A stretch of 42,806 nucleotides of DNA, taken from assembly GCA_018713305.1 (NCBI GenBank), contig DVFI01000138.1, positions 1 to 42,806 on the forward strand, given 5' to 3'. The notes beneath the pieces are model-generated. The model was not told the DNA's origin. It searched no databases and saw only the letters and a program-made list of their open reading frames with translations. The translations under genes and the position numbers were made by a program. Positions 14,548 through 22,466 of this stretch are shown here, piece after piece. Each line of letters starts with the position of its first letter. Positions within the stretch are counted from its first letter, which is position 1. This DNA comes from Candidatus Avichristensenella intestinipullorum (GTDB taxonomy: Bacteria > Bacillota > Clostridia > Christensenellales > Aristaeellaceae).

Positions 14548-15786
14548 ATGCCTAGCCGCAATCAGTATACATACACGCCGGGGTATGGCGGCGCAAATTC
14601 TTCATCATCGGGCAGAAACGCGCCTTCTCCGCGCCCGGCAGGGCAGAGAAACCCTCGTCCGCCGCAACGGCCTGCGCCCAGGCGCTCCGGCCGGCCGGTG
14701 GGCGATACGGTCATTTTGTCGATGCTTTTTATCATCGCGCCGCTTTGCGGGCTGCTGGGCGTGTTTATCCAGGCTTTTCTTTGGGTTTTTATCGCCGTAA
14801 CGCTGCTGGTGCTCATCGCCATGTGGGCGCTGAACTGCTTTGCCCCGCGCGGGCGCGCGTTCATGAGCGGCGTGCTGCTGGTGCTGGTGGTCGTCGCACT
14901 GATTGCCGTGGTGGATCTCTCCCCCGATGAGGGCGACTTCCCGTACTATGGCGACGGCACCATTTCGTCCGCGGCGCAGACTGCCACCGAGCAGACGACC
15001 GGTCAGTCCGCAGGCAGCGGGCCGGCGTTCGTGGGGCTCAATCTCACGCCTACGCCCGGCGTAACCGCACCGATTGTCCTGGCGAGCGACAGCGGCACGG
15101 AGACCGACCCCAACGCATCGGCCGTATTGGGCGTCGGCACGGAAGTGTCCGCCGGCGGCATTACCTCCGCGCCGCTCAACGCCAACTATCAGGCCGCGCA
15201 GCAGGTGCTCAACACCTACATGCAGATGTGGCAGAACGAAAGCTGGGAGGAGATGGTCGAGTATACCCTGCCCTCCTGGCGCACCGCGGTGGAATCCCCG
15301 CGGCAGCAGCTGTTCTGGGCGTATACCTCCTTTAAGCTCAACAGCTGGACCATCACCGGCGAGTCGGCGACCGTCTCCGATTCGGCCTCTTTCACCGTCA
15401 TTGCCAATACCACGCGCAATACCGGCACGCGCGAACAGATTACCCAGCAGTACAACGCGCTGCTGTTCAGCGTGGACGGTTCGTGGTATGTGGATCCGGA
15501 CTCCATGCGCAACGGCATACAGGTGACGGCTACCGAGCCGCCGACCGCAGCGGGGGATACCACCGTGAGCACTGCCTTCACGCCGGAGCCGACGACCGAC
15601 CCAAACCTGGAGCTGTGGTATAACTCGCAGGGCGGCGAATACTACCATTCCCGCCGCGACTGCTCCGAGATTAACCTGGACAAATACGGCGAATACATGA
15701 AGTCCTTCCGATATGAGGAGCTGGAGGACGAACCGTATTCCAAGCTGCTGCCCTGCCGCTATTGCGACGCGCCGGCAGCGCCGTGA
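14548..15786 (+). CDS. Membrane-anchored protein with Thr/Pro-rich linkers and a C-terminal Cys cluster
   Basis: 412 aa, function unknown. The first 50 residues are polar and rich in Pro, Ser and Arg. Hydrophobic segments follow at about 53-92 (two helices) and 105-122. The extracellular part has Thr/Pro linkers (LTPTPG, TPEPTTDPN) around a middle domain of about 120 residues (NANYQAAQQVLNTYMQMWQ ... GSWYVDP) that looks like an NTF2-like or DUF4878-type fold; this is a guess. The C-terminus (YYHSRRDCSEI ... LLPCRYCDAP) matches the small H-C...C-x-x-C module that ends many clostridial exported proteins. The ATG at 14548 follows GGGGTGG; an in-frame GTG at 14536 is an alternative. Confidence 0.6.
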   Translation: MPSRNQYTYTPGYGGANSSSSGRNAPSPRPAGQRNPRPPQRPAPRRSGRPVGDTVILSMLFIIAPLCGLLGVFIQAFLWVFIAVTLLVLIAMWALNCFAPRGRAFMSGVLLVLVVVALIAVVDLSPDEGDFPYYGDGTISSAAQTATEQTTGQSAGSGPAFVGLNLTPTPGVTAPIVLASDSGTETDPNASAVLGVGTEVSAGGITSAPLNANYQAAQQVLNTYMQMWQNESWEEMVEYTLPSWRTAVESPRQQLFWAYTSFKLNSWTITGESATVSDSASFTVIANTTRNTGTREQITQQYNALLFSVDGSWYVDPDSMRNGIQVTATEPPTAAGDTTVSTAFTPEPTTDPNLELWYNSQGGEYYHSRRDCSEINLDKYGEYMKSFRYEELEDEPYSKLLPCRYCDAPAAP

Positions 15787-15833
15787 CAGGCGCGGTCCGC
15801 GCCGAAAAAAAGCTGCCCGGTTGAAAATTCTGC

Positions 15834-15862
15834 TTGCGCGCGCGGGCATGGTGTGCTATAAT
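15834..15862 (+). promoter_or_regulatory. Strong promoter of rplS
   Basis: TTGCGC (15834-15839), 17 bases, TATAAT (15857-15862), with TGC before the -10. The leader is about 80 bases. No ribosomal-protein leader motif is recognised in it. A 15-base palindrome (GGCGCGG-T-CCGCGCC, 15789-15803) lies upstream of the promoter. Confidence 0.7.
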
Positions 15863-15949
15863 GGTGGTCGCGACTATGAAACGGACGGTCCTCTGCCGTA
15901 TCGCTCCGGCATTCGGGCATGAACGTCTATGAGGAAAGGAGGACATTCC

Positions 15950-16300
15950 ATGAATGAAATCATCCGCTCCCTGGAGCGCGAGCAGCTCCGCAGCGACATC
16001 CCGAACTTCAACGTCGGCGATACGGTCCGCGTGTATGTAAAGGTTGTCGAAGGCAGCCGCGAGCGTTTGCAGGCCTTTGAAGGCGCGGTTATCGCCCGCC
16101 GTAACGGCAGCGTCCGCGAAACGTTCACCGTCCGCCGTGTTTCCTACGGCATCGGCGTGGAGCGCACCTTCCCGTTGCACAGCCCCCGCGTGGACCGCAT
16201 TGAAATCACCCGCCGCGGCAAGGTTCGCCGCGCCAAGCTTTATTATCTGCGTGAGCGTTCCGGCAAGGCTGCCAAGATTAAGGAACTGCGCGATCGCTGA
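15950..16300 (+). CDS. rplS: 50S ribosomal protein L19
   Basis: The 116-aa protein is L19, which sits at the 30S-50S interface. Characteristic segments are [15 protein letters not shown] near residue 20, [34 protein letters not shown] and AKLYYLRE near the end. The ATG at 15950 follows AAAGGAGG. An ATG 21 bases upstream, before the ribosome binding site, is rejected. In Bacillota rplS is commonly followed by rbgA, as here, but a terminator and a hairpin-stack repeat separate them. Confidence 0.97.
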   Translation: MNEIIRSLEREQLRSDIPNFNVGDTVRVYVKVVEGSRERLQAFEGAVIARRNGSVRETFTVRRVSYGIGVERTFPLHSPRVDRIEITRRGKVRRAKLYYLRERSGKAAKIKELRDR

Positions 16301-16314
16301 GCGATTTGCATGCA

Positions 16315-16335
16315 AAGCCCGCTTTTGGCGGGCTT
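16315..16335 (+). terminator. Hairpin terminator of rplS (left copy)
   Basis: AAGCCCGC, loop TTTTG, GCGGGCTT, then CTGCTT. It is an 8-bp GC-rich stem starting 14 bases after the rplS stop. A nearly identical 21-base hairpin (one loop change) recurs at 16563-16583, on the other side of the hairpin-stack repeat. Confidence 0.65.
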
Positions 16336-16355
16336 CTGCTTATCAACAAAGTGGG

Positions 16356-16560
16356 CACACTTCTGCGGGGATGCAGGAAGGGGCGGCAGCCCCTTCCCAT
16401 GCCATCCGCAGCGGCGGCATGTACGCCGCCAGGAGCGGCTGCAAGCCGCTTCCGCTATCATGTTCCGGCCGTGCGCTTCGCGCACAGGAACATGATGTTT
16501 CCTTCACTGCAAGGCTGAGAAACAGCCTTGCAGCGAAAGACCGTCGACTTGTCGACGGTC
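16356..16560 (+). repeat. Hairpin-stack repeat, module Y (copy 1)
   Basis: About 205 bp made almost wholly of six consecutive inverted repeats: GGAAGGGGC/GCCCCTTCC, GCGGCG/CGCCGC, AGCGGCT/AGCCGCT, ATCATGTTCC/GGAACATGAT with an inner GTGCGC/GCGCAC, CTGCAAGGCTG/CAGCCTTGCAG, and GACCGTCGAC-TT-GTCGACGGTC. A direct copy lies at 42551-42757 with roughly eleven differences, most in the loops. Between hairpins 1 and 2 is an ATGCCATCCG box also present in module X. It occupies most of the 357-bp gap between rplS and rbgA and contains no credible gene. Confidence 0.85.
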
Positions 16561-16562
16561 GG

Positions 16563-16588
16563 AAGCCCGCTTCTGGCGGGCTTTCTTG
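16563..16588 (+). terminator. Hairpin terminator after module Y (right copy of the rplS terminator)
   Basis: AAGCCCGC, loop TTCTG, GCGGGCTT, then TCTTG. The stem is the same as at 16315-16335 and is better placed before a T-rich tail. The two copies flank module Y as a direct repeat. Confidence 0.6.
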
Positions 16589-16657
16589 TATTCGGCCCTT
16601 ATCTTTTGCACGGGCGCGCGCAAAGCGCGGTCGCATTGACATCGAGGGAGTGAGTCC

Positions 16658-17533
16658 ATGCAGATTCAATGGTATCCGGGGCATATGGCGCGCGCCAGAC
16701 GGCTCTTGCAGGAGCAGCTCCGGCGCGTGGACGCGGTCATCGAGCTGTGCGATGCGCGTCTGCCCTTCTCCAGCCGCAACCCCGACCTGCAGGCGCTTAC
16801 CCGGGGCAAGAGCCGCCTGCTGGTGCTCAACAAAGCAGACTTGGCCGACGAGGCCGCTACGCAGGGCTGGCTGCGGCGTTTCGCCGCCGAAGGCCAGCCG
16901 GCTTTCGCATACAACGCCGCGCGCGGCAGGGCGCAGGAGGCCGTGCGCCGCATTGACGCCATGACCGCCGACAAGGTTGCGCGCCAGGCGGCGCGCGGCG
17001 TGCGCAAAACCGTGCGCGCCATGGTCGTGGGCGTTCCGAACGTGGGAAAATCCACGTTTATCAACCGCCTCAACGGCACGCCCGTGGCGCAGGTCGCCGA
17101 CCGGCCCGGCGTCACGCGCGCCAACCGCTGGGTGCGCGTCTCTCCCTATCTGGAACTGCTGGACACGCCCGGCCTGCTCTGGCCGCGGCTGGACGATGCG
17201 CTGGCTGCGCAGCGGCTGGCCTGGCTGGGCGCCATCCGCGACGAAGTCCTCGACAGCGAGGCGCTGGCGGTTTCGCTGCTGGAAGCCCTGCTGGCAACGC
17301 GCCCCCAGGCCGTCCTGAGCCGCTTCCGGATAGACGACGCCGGCCTGCGCGGCCCGTCGCTGCTGGAGGCGGTATGCCGCGGGCGCGGTTTTCTGATGGG
17401 CGGGGGCGCATGCGACGTGGCGCGCGCCGCGTCGGTCGTGCTGGACGAATTCCGCGCCGGCCGGCTCGGCCGCATCACCCTGGAGGCGGCGTTCCCCGAA
17501 AAGCAGGGCCCGCACGCAGGAGGCACGCCATGA
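16658..17533 (+). CDS. rbgA: Ribosome biogenesis GTPase RbgA (YlqF)
   Basis: RbgA (291 aa) is a circularly permuted GTPase needed for late assembly of the 50S subunit. The permuted order is visible: G4 (NKAD) at about residues 58-61 comes before G1 (GVPNVGKST) near 125 and G3 (DTPGLLWP) near 170. The N-terminus WYPGHMARA is the family signature, and a C-terminal helical domain follows. The ATG at 16658 follows GAGGGAGTGAG. The stop overlaps the rnhB start (ATGA). Position after rplS is typical of Bacillota. Confidence 0.95.
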   Translation: MQIQWYPGHMARARRLLQEQLRRVDAVIELCDARLPFSSRNPDLQALTRGKSRLLVLNKADLADEAATQGWLRRFAAEGQPAFAYNAARGRAQEAVRRIDAMTADKVARQAARGVRKTVRAMVVGVPNVGKSTFINRLNGTPVAQVADRPGVTRANRWVRVSPYLELLDTPGLLWPRLDDALAAQRLAWLGAIRDEVLDSEALAVSLLEALLATRPQAVLSRFRIDDAGLRGPSLLEAVCRGRGFLMGGGACDVARAASVVLDEFRAGRLGRITLEAAFPEKQGPHAGGTP

Positions 17534-18144
17534 AAAAAACGGCTGCGGAGCGGCTGGATGAACTCGCCGCGATGGACCGCGAAATCTGGGCGCAGGGCAT
17601 CGTGTTCGCGGGCCTGGACGAGGCGGGCCGCGGCCCGCTGGCAGGGCCCGTGGTCGCAGGCTGCGCGGTGATGCCGTGCGAACCGCTGCTGTGCGGTGTG
17701 GACGACTCCAAGAAGCTGAGCGCGAAGCGGCGCGAGGCGCTTTACGAGCGGATTCTGGAAACGGCCGTCTTTGCCGGCACCGGCGTGGCCAGCGTAGAGG
17801 AAATCGACCGGCTGAACATTCTGGAGGCCACGCGCCTGGCCATGGAACGCGCGGCCGGGGGCGCGCCGTGCAGCCTGTTTCTGCTCGACGCCATGGAGGG
17901 CGTCAGGCTGCCGGGCCGGCAGCGCAGCGTCATCCACGGCGACGCGCTGTGCTATTCCATTGCGGCCGCTTCCATTCTGGCCAAGGTAACGCGCGACCGG
18001 ATGATGCAGGACCTGGACGCGCGCTATCCCGCCTACGGTTTTGCACGCCACAAGGGATACGGCACGGCGGCGCACGTTGCGGCGCTGCGCGCGCACGGCC
18101 CCTGCCCCGAGCACCGGAAGCTGTTTATACGCAACTTTCTCTAA
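17530..18144 (+). CDS. rnhB: Ribonuclease HII
   Basis: RNase HII (204 aa) cuts RNA in RNA-DNA hybrids and removes misincorporated ribonucleotides. The active-site signature GLDEAGRGPLAGPVVAG is near residue 25, followed by DDSKKLS, LLDAMEG (third acidic residue), SILAKVTRDRMM and the tail YGFARHKGYGTAAH. Its start overlaps the rbgA stop by 4 bases, so translation is probably coupled. Length is at the short end of normal. Confidence 0.95.
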   Translation: MKKTAAERLDELAAMDREIWAQGIVFAGLDEAGRGPLAGPVVAGCAVMPCEPLLCGVDDSKKLSAKRREALYERILETAVFAGTGVASVEEIDRLNILEATRLAMERAAGGAPCSLFLLDAMEGVRLPGRQRSVIHGDALCYSIAAASILAKVTRDRMMQDLDARYPAYGFARHKGYGTAAHVAALRAHGPCPEHRKLFIRNFL

Positions 18145-18168
18145 AACCTCTTACAAGGAGGTGCCGGC

Positions 18169-18516
18169 ATGTCTGTCCAGTCAGGGCGCGACGCGGAGAG
18201 CAGGGCCGCCGTATTTCTGGCCGGCCGCGGATATCGGATACTGCGCCGCAACTACACCGTGCGCGGCGCGGAGGTGGATATCATCGCAAAGGACGGGGAG
18301 ACCTATGTCTTTGTGGAGGTCAAGTCGCTCAGCTCCCTTGCGCACGGCGCGCCGCGCGAGCGCGTCACGGCCGAAAAGCAGCGCCGGATTTGCCATGCCG
18401 CGCTGCGCTTCCTGCAGACCTATCAGCTGCAGGACTGCCCGGTGCGCTTTGATATTGTGGAAATCACGCCCCAAGGGCCCGCCCTGCTGCGCGGCGCGTT
18501 TGACTTTCGCGGATAA
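18169..18516 (+). CDS. yraN: UPF0102/YraN family endonuclease-like protein
   Basis: 115 aa with the restriction-endonuclease-like fold of the YraN family: GRDAESRAAVFLAGRGYRIL at the N-terminus, then E-x-D and E-x-K catalytic-type residues in GAEVDIIAKDGETYVFVEVKS. The Arg expected after VEVK is Leu here. The family sits near rnhB, comM and dprA in many bacteria and is assumed to act in DNA processing, but its role is not firmly known. AAGGAGG precedes the ATG at 18169. Confidence 0.9.
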   Translation: MSVQSGRDAESRAAVFLAGRGYRILRRNYTVRGAEVDIIAKDGETYVFVEVKSLSSLAHGAPRERVTAEKQRRICHAALRFLQTYQLQDCPVRFDIVEITPQGPALLRGAFDFRG

Positions 18517-18596
18517 CACCCTTAAAATGGAAGCATAAGGGCTCCGCCGCCGTCAAATAGATACAACGCCGACCAACGGCTTAAAGGAGGAAAAGG

Positions 18597-21500
18597 ATGC
18601 GCCGGATTCTGCTGTGCCTGTTTTGCGGTATTCTGCTGCTGGCGCCCTGCGCAAGAGCCGAGGACAACCTGCTCATCAACCCCGGATTTGAGCAGACGCA
18701 CGACGGCTGGCCGCTGGGTTGGGAACAGGATATGTGGCTGTTCGACACGGGCGCTTCGTATCTGGAGCTTGCCGCCCCGGGCCGCGAGAGCGACTGGTGC
18801 GTGCTGGTGGAAAACGTGGTGTCCAACGACGCCCGTTTCGTGCAGAGCGCGGAAGTGCTGCCGGAAACCGTCTACCGCCTCAGCGGCTATATCAAGGTGG
18901 ACAGCGTCGGCCCGGATGGCGCGGGCGCCAACATTTCCGTGCTCAGCTCTTACGAATCCTTTCCCATGGTCTACGATACGCAGGGGCAGTGGCGCTATGT
19001 GGAATGCTATATCCGCACGGCGGAGGGCCAGGAGCAGCTGTCCATCGCCGTGCGGTTGGGCGGTTACAGCGCCGACAACATCGGCAAGGCCTGGTTCGAC
19101 GATATCGCGCTGACGCCCGTGGACGCGGTGCCGGAGGATGCCGCCGTCATACAGCTTACGGATTATACCCGCTACGCAGGCCAGCAGACCGTCTCCGACG
19201 CCGACACGGACAGCAGTTCCCTGGGGCTGCTGGCGGGTATCGGCGGGTTTCTGGCCGTGCTGGCGGTGCTGTATTTTGCCCGCCGCGCCCGTCTTCCCTG
19301 GCCGCGGGCGGCCCTGGCGGGGCTGCTGGCCGTCGCCGCCGCGCTGCGCCTGTATCTGATGGCGACGCAGGCCGGGTATGCAACGGACATGCAGTGTTTC
19401 TACGCCTGGGCCCAGCGCATGGCCGCCGTAGGGCCCGGCGAATTCTACGCCGACGATTATTTCTGCGACTACCTGCCCGGATATTTGTATCTTTTGTGGC
19501 CAATAGGCGGGTTGATGAACCTGCTGGGCGTTGTGGAGATGAATGCGACGGCGCGCGTGCTGGTTAAGCTGATGCCGATGCTCGCGGACCTGGGCATTGT
19601 CGTGCTGCTGTGGCGCATGGCGCAAAAGCCGCTGCAGGCCATGGGCGCGCTGCTCGTTGCCGCGCTGTATGCGTTCAGCCCGGCCGTGCTCATCGACAGC
19701 GCGGTCTGGGGACAGGTGGACAGCCTGCTGGCGCTGGGGCTTGTGGCGACGGTCGCGCTGGTGCAGCGCAAAAACTGGCGCGCGGCGCTGCCCGTCTTTG
19801 CGCTGACCTTCCTGTGCAAGCCGCAGGCGCTCCTTGCCGCGCCCGTCGGCGTGGCGGCGCTGGCGGCGGATATTCTGCGGGAGAAAACGCCGTCCGCGCG
19901 CCGCAAGATAATAGCGCACGCCGCGCAGGGCCTGGGCATCGCAGTGGCCGGCATGGTTCTTTTGCTGCTGCCCTTTGTCTGGGGCAAGCCGGTCACATGG
20001 ACGTTTGAAAAAATCCTGGAGACGCTTTCGTCTTACCCCTACGCCACGCTCAATACCGCCAATCTCTATTATCTGCTGGGCGCCAACTGGGTCGGGCTGG
20101 AGGCGTCGTTCCTGGGCATTTCCTACGGCACGTTCGGCACGGTAATGATGGTGCTGTGCGTGGCGGGCGTGCTGGTGCTGTACTGGACGCGGCGCGACGC
20201 GCCCGAAGCGTTGCCGCTGTGCGGAGCGCTGCTGTACACGGCGCTGTATCTGCTGGGCGTCAAAATGCACGAGCGCTATCTGTACCCGGCGCTGGCGCTC
20301 TGGCTGGTCGCCTTTCTGCGCCGCCGCGACGCACGGCTGCTGGTGCTCTTTGCGGGCTTTTCGATGACGTTTTTCGTCAACTGCGCGCTGGTGCTGCGCG
20401 ATACGCATCTGGCGCTGGGCTTCGGCGTTCCCGGCTGCGTGCTGGCGGTATGCAACCTGCTTTTGCTCGCGCTGGCCATATGGACGGCGGTGGACCGCCG
20501 CACATGCGAGCTTCCCGCGCCCTCGGCCGGGGAACATGCCGCAGCCCGTGCGCAGGCCCGTGTCGACGAGGTTCTTTGCCAGACCCCGCCGCTGCCCCGC
20601 ATGCGCAAAAGGGATTGGGCGGTCATGCTCTCGCTGACGCTGGTATACACGGCCATCGCCTATATCGGCCTGGGCTCTACCAGCGCGCCGCAAACCTACT
20701 GGATAAGCACGGGCACGGACGAGCAAATCACTTTCGACCTGGGAGAAACCCGGGACTTTTCCCTGATTTTCTATCAGGGCGTTTTGCGCTCGGATTTTGC
20801 CGTGCAGGTCGAACTGTCCGACGACGGAACCACCTGGTCTCCGCTGCCCGAGTATACGGCGCTGGAAGGCAACTGCTTCCGCTGGAAGTATTACCCCACC
20901 GCGCATTATGACACCACGACCGGCGCGTTCCTTTCCTGGCTGGACACGCCCGGCACCTACAGCGCGCGCTATGTGCGCCTGCGGGTGAATTATCCGGGCT
21001 ATATGCTCATGGAGCTTGGCTTCCTGGACGCGCAGGGCGAAGTCATTCCCGCCCTGGTTTCCCAGTGGACGGGCGCGCGCGAAGGCTCGTCCTATACGCC
21101 CGAGGCGCTCGTGGACGAGCAGGATACCGTCGTGAGCGAGCCGAGCTACTACAACGGCACCTATTTTGACGAAATCTATCACGCGCGCACGGGCTATGAG
21201 CATGCCAACGGCCTTTTGACCTACGAGTGGACGCATCCGCCGCTCGGCAAAATCTTCATCATGTGGGGCATTGAGCTCTTTGGCATGACGCCGTTTGGCT
21301 GGCGGTTCTTCGGCACGCTGATGGGCGTGCTGATGGTGCCCGCGATGTACCTGCTGGGCAAGCTCTTCTTCCGCAAGACGCGCTATGCCTTCCTGACCGC
21401 GTTTGTGATGGCGTTTGACATGATGCATCTGACGCAGACGCGGATTGCCACCATCGACAGCTATGCGGTGCTGTTCATCCTGCTGATGTATCTGTGCATG

Positions 21501-22439
21501 TTCCGCTTCCTGCAGATGAACCTGTTCCGCGACCGCTGGCGCGCGTGGGTGCCGCTGGCGCTGTCCGGCGTTTTCATGGGGCTTGGCTGCGCGAGCAAAT
21601 GGATTTGCATGTATGCGGGCGTAGGGCTGGCGGTGCTGTTTTTCTGGTCGATGGCGCGGCATTTGCTGCAATGGACGGCCTGTCGCAACGCGGGCGGCGA
21701 GGCGGCGCAAAAGGTACGGGATTATCCGAAGCTGCTGCTCGGCACGCTGGCGGTGTGCGTGGTATGCTTCCTGGCCATCCCCTTCGCCATCTATTACTTC
21801 AGCTACATTCCCCATTTCGCCTACGAAGGCGGGCTGACCTGGGAGCGGTTCTGGAACACCCAGGTCAACATGTTCAACTACCATGCCACGCTGGCCGACA
21901 ACCACGCGTTCCAGTCGCCCTGGTATGAATGGCCGCTCATGCTCAAGCCCATGTATTACTACAACGGCAGCCCGTTCGTCGGCGAGGGGAACGTGGCGAC
22001 CATCATGTGCATGGGCAATCCGGCCGTCTGGTGGACGGGCTTTGCAACCATGCTGTACCTGCTGTGGCGCTGGCTGCGGCCGCACGTCCGCGGCGAGGCG
22101 GTGCGCGACCACCGCCCGGCGATGCTGCTGCTGGCTTTCCTGGCGCAGTTTCTTCCCTGGGTGCTGGTGCCGCGCTCCATGTTCATCTATCATTATTTCG
22201 GCAGCCTGCCGTTCGTCATGCTCTCCATCGTCTATGCCGCCCAGCGCGTGGACGCGCGGCTGGGCAAGCGCGCGCTGCCGGTCTGGATAGGATACATGGC
22301 GGTGACGGTGCTGCTGTTTATAGGTTTTTACCCCATCGGCACGGGAACGGAAATCCCGCGCGCATGGGCCGACGCGATGAACTGGTTTTCCAACCTCTAT
22401 CTGCCCGGCTGGCAGTACCGGGGCTGGCTGTACTATTGA
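18597..22439 (+). CDS. Fused double GT-C membrane glycosyltransferase (PMT/GT39 family) with two beta-sandwich domains
   Basis: A very large 1280-aa protein. A signal peptide (MRRILLCLFCGILLLAPCARA) precedes a CBM4/9-like beta-sandwich starting at LLINPGFEQ (about 24-180). A first multi-pass GT-C region (about 215-650) follows, with an acidic loop around D264 (ATDMQCFYAW) and CDYLPGYLYLLWP. A second, discoidin-like sandwich (about 690-840) comes next. The C-terminal half is a classic PMT-type GT-C domain: FDEIYHARTGY with the DE pair at 858-859, then YEWTHPPLGK and FGWRFFG. GT-C enzymes move sugars from polyprenyl phosphate carriers outside the membrane. Two catalytic modules in one chain are unusual. 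The gene sits between yraN and comM, 80 bases after yraN, with a strong AAAGGAGG site. Confidence 0.85.
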   Translation: MRRILLCLFCGILLLAPCARAEDNLLINPGFEQTHDGWPLGWEQDMWLFDTGASYLELAAPGRESDWCVLVENVVSNDARFVQSAEVLPETVYRLSGYIKVDSVGPDGAGANISVLSSYESFPMVYDTQGQWRYVECYIRTAEGQEQLSIAVRLGGYSADNIGKAWFDDIALTPVDAVPEDAAVIQLTDYTRYAGQQTVSDADTDSSSLGLLAGIGGFLAVLAVLYFARRARLPWPRAALAGLLAVAAALRLYLMATQAGYATDMQCFYAWAQRMAAVGPGEFYADDYFCDYLPGYLYLLWPIGGLMNLLGVVEMNATARVLVKLMPMLADLGIVVLLWRMAQKPLQAMGALLVAALYAFSPAVLIDSAVWGQVDSLLALGLVATVALVQRKNWRAALPVFALTFLCKPQALLAAPVGVAALAADILREKTPSARRKIIAHAAQGLGIAVAGMVLLLLPFVWGKPVTWTFEKILETLSSYPYATLNTANLYYLLGANWVGLEASFLGISYGTFGTVMMVLCVAGVLVLYWTRRDAPEALPLCGALLYTALYLLGVKMHERYLYPALALWLVAFLRRRDARLLVLFAGFSMTFFVNCALVLRDTHLALGFGVPGCVLAVCNLLLLALAIWTAVDRRTCELPAPSAGEHAAARAQARVDEVLCQTPPLPRMRKRDWAVMLSLTLVYTAIAYIGLGSTSAPQTYWISTGTDEQITFDLGETRDFSLIFYQGVLRSDFAVQVELSDDGTTWSPLPEYTALEGNCFRWKYYPTAHYDTTTGAFLSWLDTPGTYSARYVRLRVNYPGYMLMELGFLDAQGEVIPALVSQWTGAREGSSYTPEALVDEQDTVVSEPSYYNGTYFDEIYHARTGYEHANGLLTYEWTHPPLGKIFIMWGIELFGMTPFGWRFFGTLMGVLMVPAMYLLGKLFFRKTRYAFLTAFVMAFDMMHLTQTRIATIDSYAVLFILLMYLCMFRFLQMNLFRDRWRAWVPLALSGVFMGLGCASKWICMYAGVGLAVLFFWSMARHLLQWTACRNAGGEAAQKVRDYPKLLLGTLAVCVVCFLAIPFAIYYFSYIPHFAYEGGLTWERFWNTQVNMFNYHATLADNHAFQSPWYEWPLMLKPMYYYNGSPFVGEGNVATIMCMGNPAVWWTGFATMLYLLWRWLRPHVRGEAVRDHRPAMLLLAFLAQFLPWVLVPRSMFIYHYFGSLPFVMLSIVYAAQRVDARLGKRALPVWIGYMAVTVLLFIGFYPIGTGTEIPRAWADAMNWFSNLYLPGWQYRGWLYY

Positions 22440-22466
22440 TACGCTTTGACGAAAGGGGCGCTGCCC

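Noticed and set aside
15789..15803. Palindrome after the 412-aa protein gene as its terminator
   Set aside because: On the plus strand it is followed by GAAAAAA rather than a U-run, so it does not fit an intrinsic terminator for that gene.
16243..16485. Open frames in the hairpin-stack repeats giving similar peptides at 16.4 and 42.6 kb
   Set aside because: Similarity arises from the repeated DNA. The frames read through hairpins and have no binding sites. The copies differ by an insertion that would shift the frame.
16636..16641. TTGACA just before rbgA as a -35 box
   Set aside because: It is only 16 bases before the start codon and overlaps the ribosome binding region, leaving no room for a -10.
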